A stretch of DNA of 64,000 nucleotides, from contig NZ_BOOZ01000039.1 in the NCBI RefSeq assembly GCF_016863495.1, positions 1-64,000 on the forward strand, given 5' to 3'. The stretch comes from Micromonospora andamanensis (GTDB taxonomy: Bacteria; Actinomycetota; Actinomycetes; Mycobacteriales; Micromonosporaceae). The position numbers and the translations under genes were made by a program. Numbering within the stretch: the first letter of the stretch is position 1; each line of letters starts with the position of its first letter. This document shows, piece by piece, positions 1 through 10,253 of the stretch. The notes beneath the pieces were generated by a model. It was not told the DNA's origin, ran no database searches, and saw only the letters and a program-made list of their open reading frames with translations.

Positions 1-44
1 TGAGGTGGCCGGTCTCGTGACGCCTACGAGAGCCGGGCGATGAA

Positions 45-75
45 CGGTCCCCGCGGCCTTAGGCCGCGGGGACCG
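45..75. terminator. Strong rho-independent-type hairpin
   Basis: A perfect 14-bp GC-rich stem (45-58 pairing with 62-75) closes a TTA loop. There is no clear T tract, as is common in actinomycete terminators. It probably ends a gene lying left of the window and separates it from the minus-strand reductase gene ending at 148. Confidence 0.75.
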
Positions 76-147
76 GACATGCGCCACCCGACCCGTACGC
101 CCTCACGTCTCTCGGAGCGTGTCTGGGGTAGGGCGTCGTGGGGCTCA

Positions 148-786
148 TCAGGGCTGGGGGAGGGGTTGGGCTACGGCGGGGATCGCGGACTGCGGGTCGA
201 CGGCGGCGAAGGCCAGCGTGATGACGAACCCGGCGACTTCTTCCAGTTGGCGGGCGCGGTCCAGTCCGCCGAGCACGGCGGGGATGCCTCCGATGTCGCG
301 TACGAGTGAGCCGACAATCTCCACCGCTTCCGGGTCGTCGCCACACATCGCGACCGTGACCGGTGTCGGTGCGGGCGTGGTCCACTGTGTCGATGGGAAC
401 AGGTGCAGCGCTTTGACGACATGGGCGCCAGGGGCGAGGTCGGCGACGTGGTGCGCGATCGCGCGGCCGGGGTCGGTGCGTAGCACGCCGATGCCGTGAT
501 CGACGGCGTTCGTGGGGTCGATCAGGGGTTTACCGGCGAGCGTCCCGGCGGGCGCGCCGGCGGCGGTGAGAATGTCGGTGATGCCTTCCCAGTGCACGCA
601 GAGCAGGACGACGTCGACGTGGTCGGCGATGTCGGGGAGCTGTCGGGCGTGGGCTCCGGACATGTTCGCCGCGGCGTCGGTGCGTTGGGGCGAGCGGCCG
701 GCGATGCTGATGTCGTGTCCGGCCCGGGTCCAGGCGGTGGCGAGCGCCGTGGCGAGGGTTCCGGTGCCGAGGATTCCGATGCGCAT
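148..786 (-). CDS. NADPH:F420 reductase-like NAD(P)-binding protein
   Basis: The 212-residue protein begins with a Rossmann nucleotide-binding motif (GILGTGTLATALA, residues 4-16). The rest resembles the coenzyme F420-dependent NADP oxidoreductase family (F420_oxidored fold): an AGRSP segment after the second beta strand, DVVLLCVHW near residue 60 and a KALHLF stretch near 145. Family members transfer hydride between NADP and F420 or related deazaflavins; the actual substrate here is not evident. It lies back to back with an HxlR regulator at 872, separated by 85 bp containing an inverted repeat, so the regulator probably controls it. Confidence 0.8.
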   Translation of the reverse strand: MRIGILGTGTLATALATAWTRAGHDISIAGRSPQRTDAAANMSGAHARQLPDIADHVDVVLLCVHWEGITDILTAAGAPAGTLAGKPLIDPTNAVDHGIGVLRTDPGRAIAHHVADLAPGAHVVKALHLFPSTQWTTPAPTPVTVAMCGDDPEAVEIVGSLVRDIGGIPAVLGGLDRARQLEEVAGFVITLAFAAVDPQSAIPAVAQPLPQP

Positions 787-790
787 GGCG

Positions 791-810
791 TCAGACCCTA
801 GGAAGTCTGA
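791..810. promoter_or_regulatory. Candidate HxlR operator (inverted repeat)
   Basis: TCAGAC (791-796) and GTCTGA (805-810) form perfect 6-bp arms around an 8-bp spacer that is centred on CCTAGG. The site lies in the 85-bp divergent region between the reductase-like gene (start 786) and the HxlR regulator (start 872), immediately upstream of the reductase start. Confidence 0.5.
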
Positions 811-871
811 TGCGAACCGATCAGGTCGTCACGCACCATCCGGTGCGCGTCGGCGGTGGGACGATTGTCGG

Positions 872-1252
872 ATGTCTCGTGATACGGACAGCGGCTGCCT
901 GGAGTTCGTGGCGGACTGCCGGCTGCGGATGGCAACGGACCTGTTCACGCATGTGTGGGATCCGGTGGTCCTGGCCGCTCTTGCCGCCGGCCCGCGACGT
1001 CGCCACGCGCTGCGGGCGATGATCGGCGGCATCAGCGACAAGGCACTCACCGAGGCACTGCACCGGTTGGACAGCAGCGGGCTTACCGAGCGCCTGTGGT
1101 ACGCGCAGTCGCCCCCTCGGGTCGACTACGCCCTGACACCCCTCGGCCGAACCTTCGCCGACGGACCGATGCGCGCCCTCGCCGACTGGGTCACCCGGCA
1201 CGGAGACGAACTCGTCGAGGCACAGCAACGGGTGCGCTCGACGTACACCTGA
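872..1252 (+). CDS. HxlR-family winged-helix transcriptional regulator
   Basis: The 126-residue protein matches the HxlR layout: CRLRMATDLFTHVWDPVVLAAL is followed by a helix-turn-helix around ISDKALTEALHRLDSSGL and a wing with DYALTPLGR. The canonical CPv..l.ig.rW start is present only loosely, with Cys at residue 15. HxlR proteins usually repress or activate an adjacent redox enzyme gene, which fits the divergent reductase at 148-786. Start chosen at ATG 872; the open frame upstream lies antisense to the reductase and is not expected to be coding. Confidence 0.85.
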   Translation: MSRDTDSGCLEFVADCRLRMATDLFTHVWDPVVLAALAAGPRRRHALRAMIGGISDKALTEALHRLDSSGLTERLWYAQSPPRVDYALTPLGRTFADGPMRALADWVTRHGDELVEAQQRVRSTYT

Positions 1253-1260
1253 CCCGGTCG

Positions 1261-2514
1261 TCAGGTGACGGGCCCGTCACGATCCCTGCTCGGAGTCAGG
1301 ACGTGTCGGGTCCGCTCCCCGGCCCAGGCCGCTTCGAGGATCGCGGTCAGGCTGGCGGCGTCGGTCGGGCCCGGATGGTTCTGGATCAGGCGGGTGACGC
1401 CACTGGCCATCTCCGCGAAGCGCGGGAGGTCGGCGCGGGCCACGCCGATGTCGGCCAAGGTGGGCGGGATGCCGATGTCGGCGAGGAGCCGGTCGAGCCA
1501 GGTGAGGAACGCGTCTGCGGCCTCGGCATCCGAGGCGTCGGTCACGTCGAGCCCGCACACCCTCGCGAGGATCGCCAACCGGTCGCCGATGGCATCCCTG
1601 GCCGCGTCCAGCGCGTACGGCAGCAGCAGCCCGACGCCCAGGCCGTGCGGCGTGTGCGTGGCTGCGCCGATGGGGTACTGGAGGGCGTGCGGGGCCGCGT
1701 TGCCCGCGTGGGAGAAGGCGATTCCGGCGAGCATGGAGCCGTAGGACATGCCCGCCCGTGCGTCCGTGTCGCCGCCGTCCCTGACCGCACGACGCAGGCT
1801 ACGGGCGATCCGCTCCGCGGCCAGGAGCGCGTAGTGGTCGGTGATCGGGTTGCGGCCGAGGAACACCTGCTCCACCGGGTCGCGCGGTCCGTGGGCCCGG
1901 GGTCGCGCGGTGTAGCTCTCCACCGCGTGACAGAACGCGTCGATACCGGAGTGGGCGGTGACGGTCGGAGGGCAGGTGTAGGTGAGTTCAGGGTCGACGA
2001 TGGCGAAGTCGGGCACGATGTGGACGCTGGAAACCCCCACCTTCAGCTCGCGGTCGGGGTCGGTCAACACCGAGACGGGGGTGAGCTCGGAGCCGGTGCC
2101 TGACGTCGTCGGGACCGCGACGAGCGGAATCGTCGGCCCCGGCACCTTCGACTCGCCGTAGAAGTCGCGCGGCGTCCCACCGTGGCGCCGGATGACGCCG
2201 ACGATCTTGGCGAGGTCGATCACCGTGCCACCGCCGATGGCGAGGATCACGTCGGCGTCCACCTCGGCGGCGACCGAGACGGCCAGGGCGACATCGGCGA
2301 GTGGCACGTCTGGAGTCGCGTCGGCGAACACCTCGACGACAGCAACCTCTTCCCGGACGGCGGCCACGATCTCGGCCACACTCGGCTGCCGGAAAAGTGC
2401 CTGATCGGTCACGACGAGGACTCGCGAGCCGATCTCGGCCACCACTCGTGGGATGTTCTGCGCGACCCCTTCGCCCACGATCAGCTGGCGCGGTCCGCGG
2501 ACGGTCTCAAGCAT
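1261..2514 (-). CDS. Iron-containing alcohol dehydrogenase (maleylacetate reductase-like)
   Basis: The 417-residue protein belongs to the group III metal-dependent alcohol dehydrogenases. It has the NAD-binding GGGTVIDLAK motif near residue 97, AVPTTSGTGSE near 133, and the metal-ligand region with HSGIDAFCHAVE and HAGNAAPHALQYPIGA followed by THTPHGLG. Members reduce or oxidise short alcohols, diols or maleylacetate. It follows the aldehyde dehydrogenase and the sugar/polyol-type ABC operon on the same strand after a 273-bp gap, so the two dehydrogenases may oxidise the imported compound in sequence. The substrate cannot be read from sequence. Confidence 0.88.
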   Translation of the reverse strand: MLETVRGPRQLIVGEGVAQNIPRVVAEIGSRVLVVTDQALFRQPSVAEIVAAVREEVAVVEVFADATPDVPLADVALAVSVAAEVDADVILAIGGGTVIDLAKIVGVIRRHGGTPRDFYGESKVPGPTIPLVAVPTTSGTGSELTPVSVLTDPDRELKVGVSSVHIVPDFAIVDPELTYTCPPTVTAHSGIDAFCHAVESYTARPRAHGPRDPVEQVFLGRNPITDHYALLAAERIARSLRRAVRDGGDTDARAGMSYGSMLAGIAFSHAGNAAPHALQYPIGAATHTPHGLGVGLLLPYALDAARDAIGDRLAILARVCGLDVTDASDAEAADAFLTWLDRLLADIGIPPTLADIGVARADLPRFAEMASGVTRLIQNHPGPTDAASLTAILEAAWAGERTRHVLTPSRDRDGPVT

Positions 2515-2787
2515 GTCGGTGCCTCTCCGGAACGTCGGCGGCGATGTGCTGGGCGGACGTCCAGGTCAGCTGCGTGACCGGGACGGCGTCGGCGAGTTTG
2601 GCCGACCGGGTGACGCCAGCGTGCCCGCCGGGCGGCGTTGCGCACGCCGGCGCAGTGACCGACGTCCCGGGTGCCGGTGGCTTCGTGCCCGCTTCGGCCG
2701 GGGTCCCGTCCGCCGGGTGAAGACGGGCCGGGTGGCGTCCGCACAGGGCGCGGTGATTGCCGGTGTACGCCCGGAGCGGCAGGCCGG
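2515..2787. other. Gap between two dehydrogenase genes, no gene recognised
   Basis: These 273 bp separate the aldehyde dehydrogenase (stop at 2788) from the downstream alcohol dehydrogenase (start 2514). Open frames exist on both strands but resemble no known family and have low-complexity proline/arginine-rich translations. The gap may contain a separate promoter for the alcohol dehydrogenase gene. Confidence 0.5.
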
Positions 2788-4248
2788 TCATGGGAGGTCG
2801 ATCGCCGCGTAGGTGACGTCGAGGTATTCGAGGATGCCCTCGTGCGAGCCCTCCTTGCCGACCCCGGACTGCTTGACGCCCCCGAACGGGGCTGACGGGT
2901 CGGAGATCAGGCCACGGTTGATACCGATCATCCCCGTTTCCAGCCCCTCGGCGAACCGGAGCGCCCGCTGGAGGTCACTGGTGAAGACGTAACCGACCAG
3001 GCCGTGCTCGGTGTCGTTGGCCTTCGCCAGCACCTCGTCGTCGGACGTGAACGAGATGATCGGCGCGACCGGGCCGAAGATCTCCGCCCTGAGCATCCGC
3101 GCATCGTCGGGCACGTCGACGAGGACCGTGGGCGGGTAGAAGTGGCCCGGTCCGTCCGGACGCCTGCCACCCACCAGGACCCGGGCGCCCCGATCGACAG
3201 CGTCGGCGACCAGCCCGTCGATGGTGGCCACCGACGCCTCGTCGATCAGCGCTCCGACATCCACGCCGTCGTCGAGACCGTGACCCACCGAGAGCGCGCC
3301 CATCCGCTCGGCAAAGCGCGCCGTGAACTCCTCGCGCACCGGCTCCTCCACGTAGATCCGGTTGGCCGCGATGCAGGATTCCCCGATGTTGCGCATCTTG
3401 GCCACCATGGCGCCGTCGACTGCGCCGTCCAGGTCGGCGTCCGCGCAGACGATCAGGGCTGCGTTGCCGCCCAGTTCCATCGAGGTACGCAGTACGTTGT
3501 CAGCGGCCTGACGAAGCAGCACCCGCCCGACCTCGGTCGACCCGGTGAACGAGAGCTTGCGGGTCCGGGCGTCGGCCAGCAGTGCGGAGACCACCGCGCC
3601 GGAACGCTTGGTGGTCACCACGTTGACGACGCCCGGTGGGACGCCCACCTCCTCCATGATGCGGGCCAGGAGCAGCATGGTGAGGGGCGTCTGGCCTGCT
3701 GGCTTGGTGATCGTCGTGCAGCCCGCGGCCAGCGCCGGGGCGATCTTGCGGGCGCCCATGGCCAGCGGGAAGTTCCAGGGCGTCACGAACACGCACGGTC
3801 CGACCGGCTTCGGCACGGTGAGGATGCGATAGCCGCCTGCCGGAGCGGTGCTGTAGCGCCCTTCGACGCGCACCGCCTCCTCGGCGAACCAGCGGAAGAA
3901 CTCGGCGCCGTACGCCACCTCTGCCCGGGCCTCGGCGAGCGGCTTGCCCATCTCCAGCGTGATCAGCCGGGCGATCTCCTCGGATCGCTCAATCAGTGCC
4001 CGGTACGTCGCGGTCAACAACTCTGACCGTCTCCGTGGTGGGGTCGCCGCCCACTGCCGCATTGCCGTGCTCGCCGCGTCCAGTGCCGCGAGTCCGTCCA
4101 CGACGTCGGCGTCCGCCACCTCGGCGACGGTCTTGCCGGTCGCCGGGTCCTCGACGGCAAATGTGGCTCCGCTTGCGGCGTCGCGCCAGGCGTCGCCGAT
4201 CCGGAGCCGCCGGTGCTCGGGGGCCAGGACGTTCATCGGGTCACTCAT
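2788..4248 (-). CDS. NAD(P)-dependent aldehyde dehydrogenase, succinate-semialdehyde type
   Basis: At 486 residues this is the usual length for the GabD/SSADH branch of the aldehyde dehydrogenase superfamily. Visible landmarks are TPWNFPLAMGARKIAPALAA near residue 160, FTGSTEVGR near 230, the general base in MELGGNA, and the nucleophile in NIGESCIAANR near 290. The usual KPAEQTP motif reads KPAGQTP, a change near the cofactor site. It lies 234 bp downstream of the ABC transporter ATPase genes and upstream of the Fe-ADH, suggesting oxidation of an aldehyde derived from the transported substrate. Confidence 0.9.
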   Translation of the reverse strand: MSDPMNVLAPEHRRLRIGDAWRDAASGATFAVEDPATGKTVAEVADADVVDGLAALDAASTAMRQWAATPPRRRSELLTATYRALIERSEEIARLITLEMGKPLAEARAEVAYGAEFFRWFAEEAVRVEGRYSTAPAGGYRILTVPKPVGPCVFVTPWNFPLAMGARKIAPALAAGCTTITKPAGQTPLTMLLLARIMEEVGVPPGVVNVVTTKRSGAVVSALLADARTRKLSFTGSTEVGRVLLRQAADNVLRTSMELGGNAALIVCADADLDGAVDGAMVAKMRNIGESCIAANRIYVEEPVREEFTARFAERMGALSVGHGLDDGVDVGALIDEASVATIDGLVADAVDRGARVLVGGRRPDGPGHFYPPTVLVDVPDDARMLRAEIFGPVAPIISFTSDDEVLAKANDTEHGLVGYVFTSDLQRALRFAEGLETGMIGINRGLISDPSAPFGGVKQSGVGKEGSHEGILEYLDVTYAAIDLP

Positions 4249-4482
4249 CGCGCCGCCTCCTGTGATCTTCTCGGTGTGTCGGCGTACCTCGGCGATCGCG
4301 CCGTGCGCGGAGGCGGGCGGTCACCCGCCCTCGTCGGGTGCCGAGCGGGTCGAACGTCGCAGTGGGCCGGTCTGCCCGGCGACACTCGGCGCGGTCGCCG
4401 GCTCGGGCCACGGCCGTCTCGGCGGTCCGTCGAGGTTCGATCGCCGCGTGCGGGCGCATGGTGCCGTCGCCGCCCGACGCGG
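4249..4482. other. Intergenic region within the uptake/oxidation locus
   Basis: This 234-bp non-coding stretch lies between the second ABC ATPase gene and the aldehyde dehydrogenase gene. It contains a short stem (GGCGGG near 4312 with CCCGCC near 4324) that may attenuate or stabilise the transporter mRNA. No gene is recognised. Confidence 0.4.
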
Positions 4483-5558
4483 TTACCGCCCGGCCTCGGA
4501 CAGCGACAGCCCGGTGTCCGCATCGAACAGGTGCGCACGGTCCAGGTCGACAGTGACCTGCAGCTGCTCGCCCGGCGTACCGGTGACTGTGGGTCGTGCC
4601 TTGACCTTGAGGATCTCCGTCCCCACCCGGACGTCGACCACCGTCCGGTCACCGAGTGGCTCAAGCCCGTAGAGTTCCCCGGACAACGACGCGTGCCCAC
4701 GTCGCTCGACGGACATATCCTCCGCGCGCAGGCCCAGCAGCAGCGGACGACCGTCCTCAGCCGTGGTCCAGCGGGGTCGCGGCAGCGTCCAGCCCTGCGC
4801 ACCGATCAGTCGGTCTCCCTCGGCGTGGCAGGGGAGCAGGCTGATCGGTGGGCTCCCGACGAATCCGGCGACCCATTGGTTGGCGGGACGCTCGTACACC
4901 TCGGTCGGCGTGCCGACCTGTTGCACCTTCCCCTCCTTGAGGACCGCGACCTGGTCGGCCATGGACAGGGCCTCGACCTGGTCGTTCGTCACGTAGAGGA
5001 AGGTCGCTCCGAGGCTGCGGTGGATGCGGGTGAGTTCGGTGCGCATCTCGACGCGGAGCTTGAGGTCGAGGTTCGTCAGCGGCTCGTCCATGAGAAACGC
5101 GCGTGGGCGACGGACCAGCGCCCGGGCCAGGGCGACCCGCTGCATCTCACCGCCCGACAACTGCGCGGGACGACGCTGCAGCAGCCGTTCGATGTGCAAC
5201 AGGCTCGACATCCGCTCGACGGCAGCGGCGATCTCGGCTGCCGAACAGCGGCGGGCGCGCAGCGGCGAGGCGATGTTCTCGTACGCCGTGTGTCGCGGGT
5301 AGAGGGCGTAGTTCTGGAAGACCATGGCCAGGTCCCGCTCGGCCGGAGCGTCAGCTGTCGCGTCCCTGCCGTCCAGACGCACCGACCCGGCGTCAAGCTT
5401 GTCCAGACCGGCGATCGCTCGTAGGGTCGTCGTCTTGCCTGCCCCGGAGGGCCCGAGCACGACGAAGAACGAGCCGTCCGGCACGTCAAGCGTCACCCCG
5501 TCGAGGGCCTGAACTTTGCCGAAGGACTTGCACAGCCCCTGCACTGCCACGGTTCCCA

Positions 5559-5559
<1 letters not shown>
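4483..5559 (-). CDS. ABC transporter ATPase, MalK/UgpC family, with Asn in the switch loop
   Basis: The 358-residue protein has Walker A GPSGAGKTT (residues 36-44), Q-loop VFQNYALYP, signature LSGGEMQ (134-140), Walker B AFLMDEP and a C-terminal TOBE-type regulatory domain (about 240-350). The switch histidine of the H-loop is replaced by Asn192 (YVTNDQ; codon at 4984-4986), whereas the partner ATPase encoded just upstream keeps His. Its start overlaps the partner's stop as TGATG, implying coupled synthesis and probably a heterodimeric motor with one weakened site. GlpS/GlpT-type polyol importers likewise use two different ATPases. Confidence 0.92.
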
Positions 5560-6625
<1,066 letters not shown>

Positions 6626-6626
<1 letters not shown>

Positions 6627-7537
6627 CAGCGTCGCACCGCCCCGAGCGTCACACCGGCGATGAGGTGCTTGCGCACCAGGTAGGCGAAGACGAGCACAGG
6701 TAGGGCGAACACCACGGAGGCGGCGGCCACGAGACCCCAGTCCGTCGTGGTGCCACCGATGAGGCCGGCGATGGCCGGTGGAGCCGTCCGTACGTCGTCG
6801 CTGGAGGTGAGGAAGATGGCGAACACGAACTCGTTCCACGAGAAGATGAGAGCGAAGACCGCCGTCGCGGCGATGCCGGGCACGAGCAAAGGCAGGGTGT
6901 ATCGCCAGAACGCCTGCAGACGGGTGTAGCCGTCGAGCATGGCGGCGTCCTCGTACTCCGCGGGCACCTCGTCGACGAACCCCTTCATCATCCAGATCGT
7001 GAACGGGACGTTGAACGCGGTGTAGATGAGGATCAGTCCGAGTTTGCTGTCTATGAGCCCGAGCTGGCGGTACATGAGGAAGATCGGGATCACCACCACC
7101 ACCGGCGGCATGAAGCGGGTGGACAGGATGAAGAACAGTTGGTCCTTCTTGGCCCTCACGGCGAAGCGCGAGTAGGCCCAGGCCGCCGGGACCCCCAGCA
7201 CGGTGGCCAGCAGCGTGGAGACCCCGGCGACCACCGCGGAGTTGAGGAACGCGACGGACAGGTCCGAACGGCCGCCGTCGGGAGCGACGAACACGTCCTT
7301 GAAGTGGTCCATCGTGACGGTGAAGCCGAAGAACTCGGCCGGGACGGCGTAGACGTCCCGGTTCTCCTTGATGGACGTCTCGATCATCCACAGCACCGGG
7401 AAGAGCATCACGACGGCCAGCGCGGTCAGCAGCGCGACCTCCAGCACGGACCGACCCCGGCCGCCGAAGCGGCGTGCGGGCGGCGTGCGGTCCCGGGCCG
7501 GGCCTGTGGACACGGCCTCGTCGACGGAGACGGCCAT
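6626..7537 (-). CDS. Carbohydrate-type ABC transporter permease (MalG family)
   Basis: This 303-residue membrane protein has about six transmembrane helices and the binding-protein-dependent permease EAA loop (EYEDAAMLDGYTRLQAFWRYTLPLLVPG, near residues 195-222), which docks onto the ATPase. The N-terminal cytoplasmic tail, PVLWMIETSIKENRDVY and the C-terminal helix are typical of MalG/UgpE. The start at ATG 7537 overlaps the stop of the MalF-type gene (TGATG). The ATPase gene downstream starts in the same overlapping way. Confidence 0.92.
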
Positions 7538-8487
7538 CAGCCCTCCTTGAGCTTGTTCAGGTAGCGCAGGTAGAGCTGCGTGAGAACGATGACGACGAGG
7601 ACCATGAGGATCCCGTACGCCGAGGCGGTCCCGGTGTTGAAGCCCAGAAACGCCACCTTGTAGACGTGGAACGACAACGTCTCGGTGGAGACACCCGGGC
7701 CGCCGTTGGTGAGGATGTAGACGAGGTCGAACAGCCGGAAGGCCTCGATGGACCGGAACAACACGGCGATGAGCAGCAGCGGCCACACCAGCGGAAGAGT
7801 GATGGTGCGGAACCGGAACCACTCGGAGGCCCGGTCGATGGAGGCGGCCTCGTACAGGTACTTGGGCACCGCGGTGAGGCCGGCGAGGGCGATGAGCATG
7901 ATGAACGGTGTCCATTGCCAGGTGTCGACCACGATCAGGGAGATCAACGCCGTTCGCTGTCGGGTGAGCCACTCCACCTGCCCCAGGCCGAGCGAGCCGA
8001 GCATGCTGTTGATCACGCCGAACTGCGCGTCGAGCATGAATCGCCAGAACAGCCCGACCACGACCGGCGACAGCATCATCGGGACCAGGAACAGGGTGGT
8101 CAGCACGCCCCGCCCGTGCGCGCGCCGGGAGATCAGGTAGGCGATGCCGAAACCGAGCACCGTCTGCAGGGTGACCGCGCCGACCACGTAGATCAACGTC
8201 GTCAAGGCCCGCTGGTGGACCTGCGCCGACGTCAGGATGGCTGTGTAGTTCGCGAACCCGATGAAACGGGCGGGCCCTCCGCGGGTGGCCGAGTAGTCGG
8301 TGAAGGACAGGTACAACGCCCACAGCAAGGGGAACACCGACATCCCGAGCAACAGCAGCAGCGCGGGGGAAATGAAGGTCACGGCGAGCACGCGGTCGCT
8401 CAGCCGGCGGGACCGACCCGGTGCAGGTGGCGGCGCGGACGCCACCTGCCCGGGGTGGTCGGTAGTCAGAGGGACGGGGTCACTCAC
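7537..8487 (-). CDS. Carbohydrate-type ABC transporter permease (MalF family)
   Basis: The protein has 316 residues starting from GTG 8487. It has six predicted membrane helices starting with FISPALLLLLGMSVFPLLWALYLS, and an EAA loop near YLYEAASIDRASEWFRFRTITLPLVWP. The GTG start overlaps the binding-protein stop in a GTGA arrangement, favouring this start over upstream in-frame codons inside the binding-protein gene. Pairs with the MalG-type permease to form the membrane channel. Confidence 0.91.
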   Translation of the reverse strand: MSDPVPLTTDHPGQVASAPPPAPGRSRRLSDRVLAVTFISPALLLLLGMSVFPLLWALYLSFTDYSATRGGPARFIGFANYTAILTSAQVHQRALTTLIYVVGAVTLQTVLGFGIAYLISRRAHGRGVLTTLFLVPMMLSPVVVGLFWRFMLDAQFGVINSMLGSLGLGQVEWLTRQRTALISLIVVDTWQWTPFIMLIALAGLTAVPKYLYEAASIDRASEWFRFRTITLPLVWPLLLIAVLFRSIEAFRLFDLVYILTNGGPGVSTETLSFHVYKVAFLGFNTGTASAYGILMVLVVIVLTQLYLRYLNKLKEG

Positions 8488-9917
8488 AGCCCGCCGCCGC
8501 CCTTGCGGCTGCTGGAGTCGAGCACGCTCTGCTGCTCCTTCGCGATGTCGTTGAGCGCATCCGTGGGCGTCTTCGCACCGTTGAGTGCCGCGTTCACGTT
8601 CGTGTTCTCGATGTCGACGAGGCGTGCGTACTCCGGCACGTTCCACATGTCGCGCATCCGTGGCACCGAGTCGGTGTACACCTGGTTGAACGGCCCGGCG
8701 TTGAGGAACTCGGGCGATTCCAGGGCATCCGTACGCGACGGCACGCCACCAGCCGCGGCCCACTTCTTCTGGACATCAGCGCGCTGGAACCACTTCATGA
8801 AGTTCAGGGCCTCAGCCTGGTTCGCCTCGGGGGAGTAGGCCGACACGTGCATCCCCATACCGCCGAGCGGGACCAGGTTGGTCTTCTGGCTCGGCAGGGT
8901 GGCAAAACCCAGCTTGTCGAGGATCTGCTCCCGCGTGGTGCCGAGTGTCGACTGCTCCGGATCGAGCAGTCCACCGCTCGCGGCGATCCAGTTGAACGCG
9001 ATACACGCCTTGCCCTGGGCGACCGCGGCGTTGACCTCGTCGATGAACCAGTTGCCGGATCCCCTGGCGGTCAGCGGCTTCATCTTGTTGACCAGGACGT
9101 CCATCGCCTCCTGGCCCGCAGCGTCGTTGAGGACGCCGTCGATCTTGCGCGTCTTGGAGTCCCACAGGTTGCCGCCGTAGACGCCGTTCACCGTGTTGTA
9201 GGTGACGGCCGCTGCGTCGGAGCCGTTGGCCTGGTGGAAAGCCAGGCCGCTGACGCCCGGGTTGTCCGCCTGGCACCTCTCGGCGACTGAGATCATCTCG
9301 TCCCAGGTCTGCGGTGGCTTGTCGCCGATCAGGTCCTTGCGGTAGATCATCGTCCAGGTGTCGCCGAGCAGCGGAAGTCCGTACAGGCTGGCGTTCTCGT
9401 CGCGCTTGCCGGTCTCCGCCTGGGGGAACTGGCCGTAGGCCGCGAGGAGGTACGGGTTGTAGGCATTGACATCGATGTTGCTCTTGACGAAGTCGGTGAT
9501 GTCGAGGATGTTGCCGTTTGTCACGGCCTCGCCGATGTGTTGCGAGTCCAGGATCGCGATGTCGAAGTCGGTCTTGCGCGCGGCGAACTGGGTGAACATG
9601 GCGTCGTGCCAGTTCGCGTTCGGCACGGTGTTGACCTTGACCGTGGTGTTCGGTCGCTCCTTCTTGTACTCCGCGTTCGCGAAGGCTTCCAGCGCCTGGG
9701 CGGGCGGCCACTCGAACCAGATGAAGCTGAGGGTCAGCGGGTCCGTGGTGAGCTCCGGGATGGTCGCCGGCGCCTTGGGGGCGCTCGCCGCCCCGCCGCC
9801 TTCCTCGCCATCGCCGCACGCGGCCACGGTCGTGGCCATCAGCAGCATGGCCGCCGTCGCCAGCTGCACCCTTCGGCTGGGCACTGACATTCGTCGTATT
9901 CGCTGTTGATGCCGCAT
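8484..9917 (-). CDS. Extracellular solute-binding lipoprotein (family 1)
   Basis: The 477-residue secreted protein has an N-terminal arginine-rich signal, a hydrophobic stretch and a lipobox (VAAC, Cys34), predicting a lipid-anchored exported receptor. The mature part has the family 1 binding-protein pattern: DIAILDSQHIGE, YGLPLLGDTWTMIYRKDL and TWDEMISVAERC. An alternative start at Met10 would leave the same signal peptide. It is the first gene of the importer operon and faces the GntR regulator across a 336-bp region. The ligand is not deducible; sugars, polyols and related compounds are typical for the family. Confidence 0.92.
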   Translation of the reverse strand: MRHQQRIRRMSVPSRRVQLATAAMLLMATTVAACGDGEEGGGAASAPKAPATIPELTTDPLTLSFIWFEWPPAQALEAFANAEYKKERPNTTVKVNTVPNANWHDAMFTQFAARKTDFDIAILDSQHIGEAVTNGNILDITDFVKSNIDVNAYNPYLLAAYGQFPQAETGKRDENASLYGLPLLGDTWTMIYRKDLIGDKPPQTWDEMISVAERCQADNPGVSGLAFHQANGSDAAAVTYNTVNGVYGGNLWDSKTRKIDGVLNDAAGQEAMDVLVNKMKPLTARGSGNWFIDEVNAAVAQGKACIAFNWIAASGGLLDPEQSTLGTTREQILDKLGFATLPSQKTNLVPLGGMGMHVSAYSPEANQAEALNFMKWFQRADVQKKWAAAGGVPSRTDALESPEFLNAGPFNQVYTDSVPRMRDMWNVPEYARLVDIENTNVNAALNGAKTPTDALNDIAKEQQSVLDSSSRKGGGGL

Positions 9918-10253
9918 CTTCTCGCCTGCTTTCTGGGGTGGGGACTTCTAGAACCTCGCTATGTGCTTCGCCGAGCAGGTGCTGGGTTGTCCAGGCGTGT
10001 TGCCGGGCTGCCGCGGAGGGCCGGCGTCACGAGTGCGCCGCGATCTACTGGATCTTCGCGCCGTCGAGAAGTCCTCCGGCCCGGCTGCGGGCGGGCGGTG
10101 AACCGAGCAGGACGTCGAGCACGCTCATGGGAGCTCCAGGTGATCGAAGTAGAGCGATCGCGGGCGGCTCCGCGACGGTGCGCGATGGCGGTCATCCGCC
10201 ATTTTTCCTATACGATCCGGGTGGTGCGTCAGCATGTCGCAGAGTTGTGACTG
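9918..10253. promoter_or_regulatory. Divergent promoter region of importer operon and GntR regulator
   Basis: This 336-bp stretch contains no convincing gene. It must carry the promoters for the importer operon (leftward) and the regulator (rightward). Its right end is locally AT-rich (around 10200-10216) and holds the conserved element described separately at 10206-10219. Confidence 0.6.
10206..10219 (-). promoter_or_regulatory. Candidate GntR-family operator, copy 1
   Basis: On the minus strand this reads CGGATCGTATAGGA. Thirteen of the 14 bases recur on the plus strand at 11081-11094 on the other side of the GntR gene. Its position about 35 bp before the regulator start suits autoregulation. 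Confidence 0.45.

Noticed and set aside
2507..2791. Minus-strand frame of 94 codons between the two dehydrogenases
   Set aside because: No family similarity, low-complexity composition and overlap with the conserved start of the alcohol dehydrogenase; treated as non-coding.
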